Part shown: positions 32,075-41,349 of the stretch, in pieces
How the letters are laid out: each line of letters opens with the position of its first letter
How positions within the stretch are numbered: the stretch's first letter is position 1
NCBI GenBank assembly: GCA_934778215.1
Contig: CAKVOE010000001.1
Location: 310,001-374,000 of the forward strand
Length of the DNA stretch: 64,000 nucleotides
Direction of reading: 5' to 3'
Origin: an uncultured Clostridia bacterium
GTDB lineage: Bacteria > Bacillota > Clostridia > Christensenellales > UBA1242
Made by a program: the position numbers and the translations under genes
Notes under the pieces: generated by a model
What the model saw: the letters and a program-made list of their open reading frames with translations, nothing else
Database searches by the model: none
What the model was told of the DNA's origin: nothing

Positions 32075-34057
32075 ATGGAACAAAACAATAAAAAAATTGA
32101 AGAAATGAAGGAACTTATTAAAGTTATAAATGAACATAATTATAACTATTATACACTATTAAAACCTAGCATTTCGGATAAAGAATATGACAAACTATAT
32201 TATAAACTGGTTGATTTAGAAAACGAAACGGGTATAACCCTAAACAACTCTCCAACGCAAAGAGTTGGTGGAGAAGTGTTAGAAAGGCATAATAAACACA
32301 CCCACGAAAAAAAATTATATTCATTAGACAAGGTAAGAAGTTTAGAGGGTCTTGGAGCGTGGATGGACGAAATGAAACGCTTTTCGCCAAACACAAAATT
32401 TTCGTTAGAATATAAATTTGACGGTCTTCAATTAGTTCTAGAATATAATGAAGGAGTTTTTTTGAGGGCGACAACACGAGGCAACGGAGTTGTTGGAGAA
32501 GACGTAACTGCTCAAGTAAAAACTATTAGGTCGGTACCGCTTTCTATACCTTTTGTTGGGCACCTTATAGTGCAAGGCGAAGGTATGATTACCGAAAGCA
32601 ACCTAAAAGAATACAATAAACATGCTGAAGAAGCTCTAAAAAATGCACGAAATGGCGTAGCGGGAGCAATAAGAAATTTGGACCCAAAAGAAACGGCAAA
32701 ACGCCGACTAGATTATTTTTGCTATTCTATATTGGAGTGTGATAAAAATTTTGAAACTCAACTACAAATGCATGAATTTTTGATTGAAAATGGGTTTAAA
32801 ACAGGCGACTACTTTAAACTTTTAACTACTATTGATGAAGTGACTGCCGAAATAGAAAAAATTGATAAAATTAAATCAACACTCGATGTTTCGATAGATG
32901 GAATGGTTTTAAAAATTAATGATGCAACAGTTAGAGAAAAAATTGGCTACACAAATAAGTTCCCCAAATGGGCAATTGCATACAAATTTGAAGCACAAGA
33001 AATTTCTACAATTTTAAAAGATTGTATTTGGCAAGTCGGGAGAACGGGCAAGGTTACTCCAATAGCCGTTTTTGAGCCGGTGGAACTTGCTGGAGCCACT
33101 ATTACAAGGGCGACATTAAACAATTTTGACGACATTCAAAAGAAAAAAGTATCTATTAATAGCCGAATTTTAATTAGGCGAAGCAATGAGGTTATTCCCG
33201 AGGTTTTGGGTCTTTTGGAAGAATTTAGTGATTCTAAACCAATTGTAGAACCCGAAGTTTGTCCTAGTTGTGGAGCAAAACTAATTAAAAAGGGACCTCT
33301 TTTGTATTGTCCTAATAGGGGCGGTTGCAGTGAGCAGGTTGAAGATAGATTAACGCATTTTGCCACACGAAACGCCTTTAATATAGAGGGGCTTAGCGAA
33401 AAGACCATTTTGAGTTTACACAAAAAATTAAATGTGTGTGAGCCGGCGGACTTGTTTAACTTAACAAAAGAGCAATTAATGTCTTTGGATAAAGTAAAAG
33501 ATAAAAAGGCACAAAACTTGATAAATTCTATACAAAATTCTAAAAAGGTTGAATTGGGCAAGTTTATTTTTGCAATAGGAATACCAGAGGTTGGCGAAAA
33601 GACAGCAAAGGATATTGCAAAAAAATTTAAGACTTTTGAAAATGTAAAAAATGCAACAAGTGCAGAATTATTAGAAATTAAAGATGTTGGCGATGTAATT
33701 GCAAACAATATCGTAGAATTTTTTGCAGACAGCAAAAATATTGAAGAAATTAACCGATTAATTAATGTTGGTGTTACAATTTTAGAGGCACAGAACAATA
33801 ATGTAGCAACAAGCGGTGCGTTTGTAAACAAAACGGTAGTGCTTACAGGAACTCTTGAAAATTACACAAGGCAACAAGCAAAAGAAATTATTGAAAATCT
33901 TGGCGGAACGGTTAGTTCTAGCGTGTCAAAAAATACCGATATGGTAATAGCGGGTAGTGATGCAGGGTCAAAACTAACAAAGGCAAACGAACTTGGGGTT
34001 AAGGTAATAAATGAAAATGAGTTTGTAAAACTAATTGAAAATTTTTACAACGAGTGA
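32075..34057 (+). CDS. ligA: NAD-dependent DNA ligase
   Basis: 660 residues. The Ia domain (HNYNYYTLLKPSISDKEYD) is followed by the adenylation domain with the catalytic Lys in EYKFDGLQL (about 113), then the OB domain, the four-Cys zinc finger (CPSCGAKLIKKGPLLYC plus a fourth Cys), helix-hairpin-helix repeats and a C-terminal BRCT domain (NKTVVLTGTLENYTRQQAKE). It seals nicks during replication and repair. Three bases after pcrA. Confidence 0.97.
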   Translation: MEQNNKKIEEMKELIKVINEHNYNYYTLLKPSISDKEYDKLYYKLVDLENETGITLNNSPTQRVGGEVLERHNKHTHEKKLYSLDKVRSLEGLGAWMDEMKRFSPNTKFSLEYKFDGLQLVLEYNEGVFLRATTRGNGVVGEDVTAQVKTIRSVPLSIPFVGHLIVQGEGMITESNLKEYNKHAEEALKNARNGVAGAIRNLDPKETAKRRLDYFCYSILECDKNFETQLQMHEFLIENGFKTGDYFKLLTTIDEVTAEIEKIDKIKSTLDVSIDGMVLKINDATVREKIGYTNKFPKWAIAYKFEAQEISTILKDCIWQVGRTGKVTPIAVFEPVELAGATITRATLNNFDDIQKKKVSINSRILIRRSNEVIPEVLGLLEEFSDSKPIVEPEVCPSCGAKLIKKGPLLYCPNRGGCSEQVEDRLTHFATRNAFNIEGLSEKTILSLHKKLNVCEPADLFNLTKEQLMSLDKVKDKKAQNLINSIQNSKKVELGKFIFAIGIPEVGEKTAKDIAKKFKTFENVKNATSAELLEIKDVGDVIANNIVEFFADSKNIEEINRLINVGVTILEAQNNNVATSGAFVNKTVVLTGTLENYTRQQAKEIIENLGGTVSSSVSKNTDMVIAGSDAGSKLTKANELGVKVINENEFVKLIENFYNE

Positions 34058-34063
34058 TATAAT
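34035..34063 (+). promoter_or_regulatory. Promoter of gatCAB, overlapping the ligA end
   Basis: TTGAAA (34035-34040), 17 bases, extended -10 TG-A-TATAAT (TATAAT 34058-34063). The -35 and spacer are inside the last codons of ligA. Confidence 0.8.
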
Positions 34064-34093
34064 CAAGATTGAATATTTTTAAAGGAAAAATAT

Positions 34094-34375
34094 ATGGAAA
34101 AAGATATAGTTACAAAAGAAGATGTAGAACATATTGCAACACTTAGTAGACTAGAATTTAACGAACAAGAGTTGGCAAAAATTAAAGAAGACTTAAATAT
34201 GATTGTTAGTTACTGTTCTATTTTAAACGAAGTAGAAGGGGACGCAAGCCAACCAACAAAAATAGGAAGTCCAAGAGAAGACGAAATTAAAGAAGGGCTT
34301 TTAAAATTTGATGTTGTAAAAAATGCACCTGAACATAATGACAATTCGTTTATAGTGCCAAAGGTAGTAGAGTAG
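34094..34375 (+). CDS. gatC: Asp-tRNA(Asn)/Glu-tRNA(Gln) amidotransferase subunit C
   Basis: 93 residues, AAAGGAAA site. EDVEHIATLSRLEFNEQELAKIKEDLNMIV and the ending DVVKNAPEHNDNSFIVPKVVE are the GatC signatures. It wraps around GatA and stabilises the complex. First gene of gatCAB. Confidence 0.95.
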   Translation: MEKDIVTKEDVEHIATLSRLEFNEQELAKIKEDLNMIVSYCSILNEVEGDASQPTKIGSPREDEIKEGLLKFDVVKNAPEHNDNSFIVPKVVE

Positions 34376-34387
34376 GAGCGGTAATTT

Positions 34388-35827
34388 ATGGAAAAATACA
34401 TTGAAGAATCTGTTGAGAGTTTAGCAAAGAAAATAAAATCTAAAGAATATTTGTGCATTGATGTTGTTAGTGCTTTTTTGGATAAAATAGAAAAAGAGAA
34501 TCATCTAAATGCAGTATTATATTATGATAGGGAAAGTGCGCTTAATTTAGCAAAAGAGAGTGATGAGCGTATAAAAAATGGCACCGCTAGAGAGTTTGAG
34601 GGTGTGCCAATTATAGTAAAAGATAATATTTCTACCAAAGAACTAAAAACCACATGTGCATCAAAATTTTTAGAAAATTATGAAGCACCTTATAATGCAA
34701 CCGTTATAAACAAATTGCAGTCCGCAGGCTTTATTGTTATAGGAAAAGCAAATATGGACGAGTTTGCAATGGGTGGTTCGGGCGAAAATAGTGCTTTTGG
34801 CAAGACATTAAACCCTATAAATAATGATTATGTTACTGGTGGGTCTAGTAGTGGTAGCGTTGCAAGCGTGGCAGGACATCTTGCGCCAGTAAGTTTGGGA
34901 ACGGATACTGGTGGGTCAATTCGTCAACCATCGGGATTTTGTGGAGTTGTAGGAATAAAACCTACCTATGGTAGAGTGTCAAGATATGGAGTTGTTGCGT
35001 TTGCGTCTTCGCTTGATCAGGTGGGACCCGTTACCAATAATGTGCGTGACAACGCTTTGGTTCTTGATGTTATTTCGGGCTACGACCCTGCTGATGACAC
35101 AACCGAAAAGAGGTCAGATAAAAAGTTTAGTGAAAGTTTTGTAGACTCTATTGCCGGCATGAAAATTGGCGTTGCAAAAGAATATTTTTCGCTAGGTATG
35201 AATGAAGAAGTAAAATCTGCAATTCAACAAACCATAAATTTTTACAAAGAAAATGGTGCGGAAATTGTGGATATTTCGTTGCCACATATAGACAAAAGTC
35301 TTGCGGTTTACTATATTTTAAGTTCTGCAGAGGCTGCAAGCAACCTATCTAGGTTTGATGGAATAAAGTATACCACCCGAGCAAAAGATTATGATGGCTT
35401 AACAGATTTGTATTACAAAAGCCGTACACAGGGGTTTGGGGCAGAAGTTAAACGCCGAATTATGATGGGAAATTTTGTTTTGAGTGCTTCATATTATGAT
35501 GCCTATTACAGAAAAGCCCAAAGGGTTCAAAACATTCTAAAAAAAGAGTTTGAAGAGGCCTTTAAAAAGGTAGATGCAATAATTTCACCAACCAGTCCAA
35601 CAACAGCATTTAAGTTTGGCTCAAAAGCAACTCCGTTAGATATGTATTTGGCAGATATTTATACAGTGCCAGTAAATATAGTTGGGGTTCCTGCAATATC
35701 ATTCCCTGTGTCAAAAAGCGAAGAGGGTTTACCAATAGGGTGTCAACTTATTGCAAACAAGTGGAATGAAGGCGTTCTTTATGCGCTTAGTGAATATTAC
35801 GAAAGAAAAACAAGGAGAGAGGACTAA
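34388..35827 (+). CDS. gatA: Asp-tRNA(Asn)/Glu-tRNA(Gln) amidotransferase subunit A
   Basis: 479 residues. The amidase signature is complete: IIVKDNI with the catalytic Lys, GGSSSGSVASVAGHLAPVSL with the cis-Ser, and GTDTGGSIRQPSGFCGVVG with the nucleophile Ser. It releases ammonia from glutamine for GatB. Its presence indicates that Gln-tRNA and perhaps Asn-tRNA are made indirectly. Confidence 0.97.
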   Translation: MEKYIEESVESLAKKIKSKEYLCIDVVSAFLDKIEKENHLNAVLYYDRESALNLAKESDERIKNGTAREFEGVPIIVKDNISTKELKTTCASKFLENYEAPYNATVINKLQSAGFIVIGKANMDEFAMGGSGENSAFGKTLNPINNDYVTGGSSSGSVASVAGHLAPVSLGTDTGGSIRQPSGFCGVVGIKPTYGRVSRYGVVAFASSLDQVGPVTNNVRDNALVLDVISGYDPADDTTEKRSDKKFSESFVDSIAGMKIGVAKEYFSLGMNEEVKSAIQQTINFYKENGAEIVDISLPHIDKSLAVYYILSSAEAASNLSRFDGIKYTTRAKDYDGLTDLYYKSRTQGFGAEVKRRIMMGNFVLSASYYDAYYRKAQRVQNILKKEFEEAFKKVDAIISPTSPTTAFKFGSKATPLDMYLADIYTVPVNIVGVPAISFPVSKSEEGLPIGCQLIANKWNEGVLYALSEYYERKTRRED

Positions 35828-35829
35828 CA

Positions 35830-37260
35830 ATGAATTATGAAGTGGTTATAGGTTTAGAAACCCATATAGAGTTAAATACATTAACTAAAGTTTTTTGTAG
35901 TTGTGTAAATGAGTTCGGTGGCGAACCAAATTCACATTGTTGTCCCGTATGCGTTGGTCTTCCGGGGGCGTTGCCTAGAGTTAACAAAGAAGCAATAAAA
36001 AAGGCAATTACAATGGGGCTTATTACCAATTGCGACATAACTCGTAGGTTTGGCTTTGATAGAAAGCATTATTTTTATCCAGACCTTGCAAAGTCATATC
36101 AAATTTCACAAGACAGAACACCTATTTGCAAAAATGGGTACATAGAAGTGCATAGTAACAATGGCGAGTTAAAAAAAATTCGTATTCATCAAATTCATTT
36201 AGAAGAAGATGCTGGTAAACTCATTCACTCAAATTTTACGGGTGAAACCTATGTAGATTATAACAGGGGTGGAGTTCCTTTAATAGAAATCGTTTCTGAG
36301 CCAGATTTACGAAGCGTAGAAGAAGCAATTGAATACGTTGAGTCATTGAAAGAGTTGGCAAAATTTTCGGGTGTTTCTGATGTAAAAATGGAGCAAGGCT
36401 CACTAAGATGCGATGTAAATGTGAGTTTGCGTCCTGTGGGTCAAGCGGAGTTTGGCGTAAAAGTTGAGATGAAAAATATTAACTCATTTAAAGCAATTGA
36501 AAGGGCAATTAGATATGAGGTTGATAGACAGACTCAATTATTACAAAATGGAGAAACCATATTGCCAGAAACTAGGCGTTGGGACGATGAGAAAAATCAA
36601 AACTTTTCAATGCGTAGTAAAGAGGGGGCAAAAGATTACCGATATATGCCCGAACCTGATATTCCTGACACACTAATTTCGGAAGAGATGTTGGAAGAAA
36701 TTAAAAATACCATTCCTCCATTACCAAAAGAAATTAAGGCAAAGCTTGTAAATGAATATGGGCTAAATGATTATGATGCTAACCTAATAGCAAAAAATAC
36801 CGAAACTTATAAATTTTTCTTTGATGTTGCAAGTTGTTACGATAAGCCAAAAAAGATTGCAAATTGGATAACCTCAGAAATAAACAAAAAAATTAATGCC
36901 GAACTTATGGAAGAGGTGGTTGTGCCAGTAAACCCAGTAGAGTTTGCAAAAATGCTAAATATGTTGGACAATAACGAGATTAGTCAGGCAGGAAGTCGTG
37001 AAATTTTACAAGAACTTTGGGGAAGCGAAAAGACAACAGAACAAATTGTAGCACAAAATGGTTTAAAACTTGAAAGTAATGATGAAGAACTAGAAGCGTT
37101 GATATTAGACATTATTAAAAACAACGATAAGTGTGTGCAAGATTATAAAAATGGCAACAAAAAGGCTTTTGCATTCTTTGTTGGACAAGTTATGAAAGCC
37201 ACAAAAGGTCAGGCAAATGCTAGCAAGGTTAATGAATATTTAACTAAACATTTGTCATAA
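35830..37260 (+). CDS. gatB: Asp-tRNA(Asn)/Glu-tRNA(Gln) amidotransferase subunit B
   Basis: 476 residues. EVVIGLETHIELNTLTKVFC, CPVCVGLPGALPRVNKEAI, DRKHYFYPDLAKSYQISQ and LEEDAGKLIH are the kinase-like core motifs; GSLRCDVNVS follows; the tail contains the YqeY-like tRNA-binding domain. It phosphorylates and amidates the mischarged tRNA. Two bases after gatA. Confidence 0.97.
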   Translation: MNYEVVIGLETHIELNTLTKVFCSCVNEFGGEPNSHCCPVCVGLPGALPRVNKEAIKKAITMGLITNCDITRRFGFDRKHYFYPDLAKSYQISQDRTPICKNGYIEVHSNNGELKKIRIHQIHLEEDAGKLIHSNFTGETYVDYNRGGVPLIEIVSEPDLRSVEEAIEYVESLKELAKFSGVSDVKMEQGSLRCDVNVSLRPVGQAEFGVKVEMKNINSFKAIERAIRYEVDRQTQLLQNGETILPETRRWDDEKNQNFSMRSKEGAKDYRYMPEPDIPDTLISEEMLEEIKNTIPPLPKEIKAKLVNEYGLNDYDANLIAKNTETYKFFFDVASCYDKPKKIANWITSEINKKINAELMEEVVVPVNPVEFAKMLNMLDNNEISQAGSREILQELWGSEKTTEQIVAQNGLKLESNDEELEALILDIIKNNDKCVQDYKNGNKKAFAFFVGQVMKATKGQANASKVNEYLTKHLS

Positions 37261-37273
37261 GAAGGGGTACATT

Positions 37274-38155
37274 ATGAGAAGTATGACAGGTTTCGGTGTT
37301 GGAGTTGCCGAAAATGCCTCGTATAGAGTGCAAGTAGAACTAAAAAGCGTAAATGGTAAATATTTGGATATTTCTGTTTTAATTCCTAGAAGTTATTCAA
37401 AACATGAAGATTTGGTAAAGCAAGCCATAAAAGAAAAACTTACTCGTGGAACGGTAGAAGCAAGGGTAAGCGTGACAAAGTATGGCGGAGAATCAGACTA
37501 CGAAATAGATTTAGATGAAAATTTGGCAAAAAAGGTGGTTCTTGCAGGCAGAGTTTTGGCACAGGTTTGTGACGTACCATTCGAAATTAACTGTATGGAT
37601 TTATTAAAATTTAATGAAGTTATGAAGTTTGTGCCTTATGTTTCAGAAATTGATGACGAAACAATGGACTTGTTTTTTGAAGCAACTTTAATTGCTTGCA
37701 AGGGATTAATTGATATGCAGTCTTTTGAGGGCGAAGTTTTAAAACAAGATTTAAGAGAAAAGATTAACGCACTAAAAGTTGTAGTAGATGCAATTGAAGC
37801 CGAAGCACCAAATGCGGTAGAAGAGTATAGAGAAAAGTTGCACGCACGTGTGCAAGAAGCACTTAGTGGCGTAGAGATAGATGAAGCAAGACTATTAAAT
37901 GAGGTTGCCTTTTTTGTAGACAAATATGATATAAATGAAGAAATTGTAAGGTTAAATTCACATATAAAACAGTTTAAAGAACTAATTTTTGGAGATACTC
38001 CTTGTGGTAAAAAACTTGAATTTTTAACACAAGAACTTACCAGAGAAATTAATACAACCGGCTCAAAATCTGGCAATTCAAAAATTACAGCATTGGTATT
38101 AGATGCCAAAAATATTGTAGAAACCATAAAAGAACAAATACGAAATGTTGAGTAA
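37274..38155 (+). CDS. yicC: YicC family endoribonuclease-like protein
   Basis: 293 residues. SMTGFGVG at the start and the ELKSVNGKYLDISVLIPRSYSKHEDLVKQAI region define the YicC N domain; the C-terminal GKKLEFLTQELTREINTTGSK followed by LVLDAKNIVETIKEQIRNVE is the DUF1732 domain. YicC proteins are RNases linked to small-RNA decay. In most Bacillota remA and gmk follow; here a structured non-coding element and rpoZ do. Confidence 0.93.
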   Translation: MRSMTGFGVGVAENASYRVQVELKSVNGKYLDISVLIPRSYSKHEDLVKQAIKEKLTRGTVEARVSVTKYGGESDYEIDLDENLAKKVVLAGRVLAQVCDVPFEINCMDLLKFNEVMKFVPYVSEIDDETMDLFFEATLIACKGLIDMQSFEGEVLKQDLREKINALKVVVDAIEAEAPNAVEEYREKLHARVQEALSGVEIDEARLLNEVAFFVDKYDINEEIVRLNSHIKQFKELIFGDTPCGKKLEFLTQELTREINTTGSKSGNSKITALVLDAKNIVETIKEQIRNVE

Positions 38156-38160
38156 ATTAT

Positions 38161-38292
38161 ATTATCGGAAGTTGAGTCGGAGAGTTTACTCTCCAGCGAG
38201 ACTGATGGTTATTCAAATTGGAAGTACAAAGCATTGCTTTGCGAGTGCGTTAGCACAAATTTTGAACTTGTTTCAAAATTTACTTCCTATAA
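38161..38292 (+). repeat. Compact multi-hairpin element between yicC and rpoZ
   Basis: Perfect small stems are packed end to end: GGAGAG/CTCTCC (38179-38194, loop TTTA), CAAAGC/GCTTTG (38227-38241, loop ATT), GTGC/GCAC (38245-38256, loop GTTA) and AAATTTTGAA/TTCAAAATTT (38257-38281). The last three are enclosed by GGAAGT (38220-38225) and ACTTCC (38282-38287). A second GGAAGT at 38167-38172, within ATTATcGGAAGT, can pair with the same ACTTCCtATAAT, giving an alternative outer closure. It is less A+T-rich than its surroundings. It lies after the yicC stop and before the rpoZ promoter. It could be a structured RNA, a 3' end of the yicC mRNA or a small palindromic repeat element. Confidence 0.6.
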
Positions 38293-38320
38293 TTTATATT
38301 ATAATTTTTAAAAAAATCTG

Positions 38321-38350
38321 TTGTAACTTCTACTCAAAATGTGTTATAAT
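38321..38350 (+). promoter_or_regulatory. Promoter of rpoZ
   Basis: TTGTAA (38321-38326), 18 bases, extended -10 TG-T-TATAAT (TATAAT 38345-38350). Confidence 0.75.
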
Positions 38351-38379
38351 GATGAAGTAAGTATAAGGAGATGTGTTTT

Positions 38380-38586
38380 ATGTCATTAAATCAACCACCA
38401 GTAGACAAATTAATAGACAAAGCAGGTAATAAATACGCTCTATCTGTTTTGGTTGCAAAGCGTGCAAAAGAAATTTCAATCTCTCGAGCAGAATTTTTTA
38501 ATGAACATCGTCAGGCTAAACCTGTAAGTGTTGCAGCGCAAGAATTTTGGGATGATATTATTAGAATGCCAGAAAAAAAATGGTAA
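38380..38586 (+). CDS. rpoZ: RNA polymerase omega subunit
   Basis: ATG 38380 is chosen over ATG 38371 because AAGGAG ends at 38370 and leaves a normal nine-base gap only to 38380; 68 residues. NQPPVDKLIDKAGNKYALSVLVAKRAKEI matches the omega signature (P..dkL..k...rY.Lv...akRAr.i). It helps beta-prime folding. The upstream gmk is missing; a terminator follows. Confidence 0.93.
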   Translation: MSLNQPPVDKLIDKAGNKYALSVLVAKRAKEISISRAEFFNEHRQAKPVSVAAQEFWDDIIRMPEKKW

Positions 38587-38594
38587 TAAATTAC

Positions 38595-38631
38595 GGGTTG
38601 GGGTAAAGTTACACCAGCCCTTTAATTTTTT
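38595..38631 (+). terminator. Rho-independent terminator of rpoZ
   Basis: GGGTTGG (38595-38601) pairs with CCAGCCC (38614-38620) with one G-T pair, then TTTAATTTTTT. Confidence 0.75.
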
Positions 38632-38649
38632 AATGTGGAGAGGATATAG

Positions 38650-40854
38650 GTGCAAATTGCAAAGGTAATTGTAGATATTTCTAGTTCTAATGTAGATAAA
38701 ATTTTTGATTACATTTTGGACGAACCGCTAGCAGTTGGTCAAAGAGTGCTAGTTCCTTTTGGAAACCGTAAAATTGAAGGATATATAATTTCCATAGATT
38801 CCGAAACGAGTTATGATAAAAGCAAATTAAAGCATATAATTGCACCGCTAGACCCCGGAGCAGTAATAACAACAGAGCAGTTGGCTCTTGCAGAGTTTAT
38901 GAAAAATAAATTTTACATTGGATATGCCGACTGTATGCGACTATTTTTACCGCCAGAACTTAGAAGCGGTAAGGTGTCAGATGTTTTTAAAACTATTATA
39001 AAACCCAAAAACATTGCCGAAATTACCGCATTTTTAACAACGCTCAAAAAAAATGCAACAGCAATGAAAGGATTAATAGAGTTTTTGGTTGATAATTTTA
39101 ATGGAGTAGAGCAGACTTTTTTAAACAAAAAGTTTGGCAATGCACCATTAAAAAGGCTAAAAGATTTAAATTTGGTAGATGTAGATTATTTGCATGTAAA
39201 CCGTATTCCTTATAGCGATGAAAATTTAGCAAAAAAAGAAGTAACCCTAACAGCAACACAACAAAAAGCGGTTGATACAATTTTAACTAACAAAGAGGGG
39301 CATTATTTAATTCACGGAATAACCGGTTCGGGCAAAACCGAAGTTTATATGAATGTAATTAAAGCGGTGTTGCAAGAAGGCAAAAGTGCTATGGTGTTGG
39401 TTCCAGAAATATCTTTAACACCACAAGTTTTGATGAATTTTAGAGCAAGATTTGGAGAAAATGTTGCACTATTGCACAGTGGATTAAGTGCAGGAGAAAG
39501 GTTTGACGAGTGGAAAAGAATATTGTCTGGCGATGCCAAAATTGTAATTGGTGCAAGGTCGGCTGTTTTTTGTCCAATTAAAAATCTTGGAGTAATTATT
39601 ATGGACGAAGAACATGATTCTTCTTATTTTAGCGAGTCGCATCCAAGATATGTTACCAGTATGGTTGCAGAGTTTAGGGCAAAATACAATAAATGTATGT
39701 TAATTTTGGGAAGCGCAACACCGTCTTTGGTTTCGTATAGCAAGGCACTTTCTGGCGAGTATAAACTGGTTGAAATGTTAGAGCGGGTAAATGGTCAAAC
39801 TATGCCAGCCATTAACATTATTGATATGGGAAGAGAGGTTCGGCTTGGCAACAATGGTATCTTTTCTAACGCATTAAAGGTAGAATTAGAAAAGTGTATC
39901 AGTGCGGGCAATCAAGCAATTTTGTTTATAAACCGCAGAGGGTTTGCATCTTTTGTGCAATGCAGAGAATGTGGTTGGGTTGCGAAGTGTCCTGATTGTG
40001 ATGTTTCGCTTTCGTTACACAAAGAAGAGAATGTTTTAAAATGTCATTATTGCGGTAATCGATTTAGAGTGTTTAATGAATGCCCAGATTGTCACAGTAG
40101 CAATATAAAATATGGCTCCATTGGCACAGAAAGAGTGGTAGAAGAAATTCATAAACTATTTCCAGATGTAAAAGTTTTGAGATTGGATAACGATGTAACA
40201 AAAACCAAAGATGCACACAAAAATATTTTGGCAAAGTTTAGGGCAAAAGAAGCACAAATTTTGGTGGGTACCCAAATGGTGGCAAAGGGTCATGATTTTC
40301 CATCAGTTACTTTGGTTGGAATATTAGAAACTGACTTGGCTCTTTATCAATCATCTTATTTAGCAACCGAAAAGACATTTGCGCTTGTAACACAGGTTGC
40401 CGGTAGGGCTGGTAGAGCAGATAAAGACGGTGTGGTAATTTTGCAGAGTTATTCACCCAATCATTATGTTTATCAGATGGCAAAAAACTATGACTATTTA
40501 GCATTTTTTAAAAAAGAAATAAATATTCGGCAAGTCACAAAATTTCCACCATTTTCAGTTATAGTAAGAATATTATTAACAAGTGAAGAAAATAATCTTG
40601 CAATTCAGTCATTAAAAGTGTATTATAATAATGTATTAAGTTTAAAAGATAAATACCCCGAGGCGTTTATTTATTTAAACAAGATGAAATCTCCGCTTTC
40701 TCGAATTATGAAAAAATATCGTTATCAAATTATTATGCGTTTAGAACCAGCATTTGAGCAAGTGGTAGTAAACGAACTGTTTAATATAGATAGAGAAAAT
40801 AAACAACGAAATGTACAATCGTTTATAGAAGTAAATGCGTTAGATTTAAGGTAG
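38650..40854 (+). CDS. priA: Primosomal protein N' (replication restart helicase)
   Basis: 734 residues from GTG 38650, with GGAGAGG upstream. N-terminal 3'-DNA-binding domain (AKVIVDISSSNVDKIFDYIL), helicase motifs HGITGSGKTEVYMNVI (I), MDEEHDSSYFSE (II, DEEH), ILGSATPSL (III), and an eight-Cys zinc-binding region (CRECGWVAKCPDC then CHYCGNRFRVFNECPDC), followed by GTERVVEEIHKLFP and GTQMVAKGHDFP. It reloads the replisome at stalled forks. The coaBC gene often found before it is not here. Confidence 0.97.
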   Translation: MQIAKVIVDISSSNVDKIFDYILDEPLAVGQRVLVPFGNRKIEGYIISIDSETSYDKSKLKHIIAPLDPGAVITTEQLALAEFMKNKFYIGYADCMRLFLPPELRSGKVSDVFKTIIKPKNIAEITAFLTTLKKNATAMKGLIEFLVDNFNGVEQTFLNKKFGNAPLKRLKDLNLVDVDYLHVNRIPYSDENLAKKEVTLTATQQKAVDTILTNKEGHYLIHGITGSGKTEVYMNVIKAVLQEGKSAMVLVPEISLTPQVLMNFRARFGENVALLHSGLSAGERFDEWKRILSGDAKIVIGARSAVFCPIKNLGVIIMDEEHDSSYFSESHPRYVTSMVAEFRAKYNKCMLILGSATPSLVSYSKALSGEYKLVEMLERVNGQTMPAINIIDMGREVRLGNNGIFSNALKVELEKCISAGNQAILFINRRGFASFVQCRECGWVAKCPDCDVSLSLHKEENVLKCHYCGNRFRVFNECPDCHSSNIKYGSIGTERVVEEIHKLFPDVKVLRLDNDVTKTKDAHKNILAKFRAKEAQILVGTQMVAKGHDFPSVTLVGILETDLALYQSSYLATEKTFALVTQVAGRAGRADKDGVVILQSYSPNHYVYQMAKNYDYLAFFKKEINIRQVTKFPPFSVIVRILLTSEENNLAIQSLKVYYNNVLSLKDKYPEAFIYLNKMKSPLSRIMKKYRYQIIMRLEPAFEQVVVNELFNIDRENKQRNVQSFIEVNALDLR

Positions 40855-40862
40855 GTTAAGTT

Positions 40863-41348
40863 ATGGCAACAAGAAAGATATTAACAATAAATAATGCAGA
40901 AGATTTAGAATTTTTGCGAATGAAGTCAAGAGAGGTTGAAAAGTTTGATGATAGACTGTGTCAACTTTTGGACGATATGTTAGAAACTGTGCAAAAGGCA
41001 AACGGAGCAGGGCTTAGTGCGGTGCAAGTGGGTGTATTAAAAAGAGTTTTTGTCGCATTTGATGAAAATGAGCAGTTTGTAGAATTCGTAAACCCTGTTA
41101 TACTAGAACAAAGTGGAAGTTGCCCTATATTAGAAGAGGGCTGTTTAAGTGTTCCAAAATATTATGGTATGGTAAAACGCCCAAATGTTGTAGTTGTTAG
41201 GGCTTATGACCGATTTGGCAAAGAATTTACAAGGCAGTTTACTGGTTTTTCTGCCAAGGCAGTTGCACATGAGTACGACCATTTAGAAGGTATACTTTTT
41301 ATAGATAAAACCATAGATGAACCCAAAAAGGAAGGTAAAAAGAAGTAG
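40863..41348 (+). CDS. def: Peptide deformylase
   Basis: 161 residues. Motifs: GAGLSAVQVGVLKRVF (variant of G-GLAA-Q), EEGCLSVP with the metal-binding Cys, and AHEYDHLEGILFID containing HExxH. It removes the formyl group from nascent proteins. Between priA and fmt as usual. Confidence 0.96.
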   Translation: MATRKILTINNAEDLEFLRMKSREVEKFDDRLCQLLDDMLETVQKANGAGLSAVQVGVLKRVFVAFDENEQFVEFVNPVILEQSGSCPILEEGCLSVPKYYGMVKRPNVVVVRAYDRFGKEFTRQFTGFSAKAVAHEYDHLEGILFIDKTIDEPKKEGKKK

Positions 41349-41349
41349 T

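Noticed and set aside
33136..33831. A 231-codon minus-strand frame opposite ligA, and similar long minus-strand frames (for example 10374-10850, 37636-38127, 20181-20645)
   Set aside because: Each lies fully inside a well-identified + strand gene, has no ribosome site and a hydrophobic, Ser/Phe-rich translation typical of the reverse strand of A-rich genes.
38220..38287. The cloverleaf-like fold as a tRNA
   Set aside because: There is no T-loop consensus, no CCA or discriminator context, no D-loop bases, and the middle arm has a four-base loop instead of a seven-base anticodon loop.
38145..38360. A 71-codon + strand frame overlapping the end of yicC
   Set aside because: It has no ribosome site, its composition is that of translated hairpins and A+T-rich DNA, and it covers the palindromic element and the rpoZ promoter.
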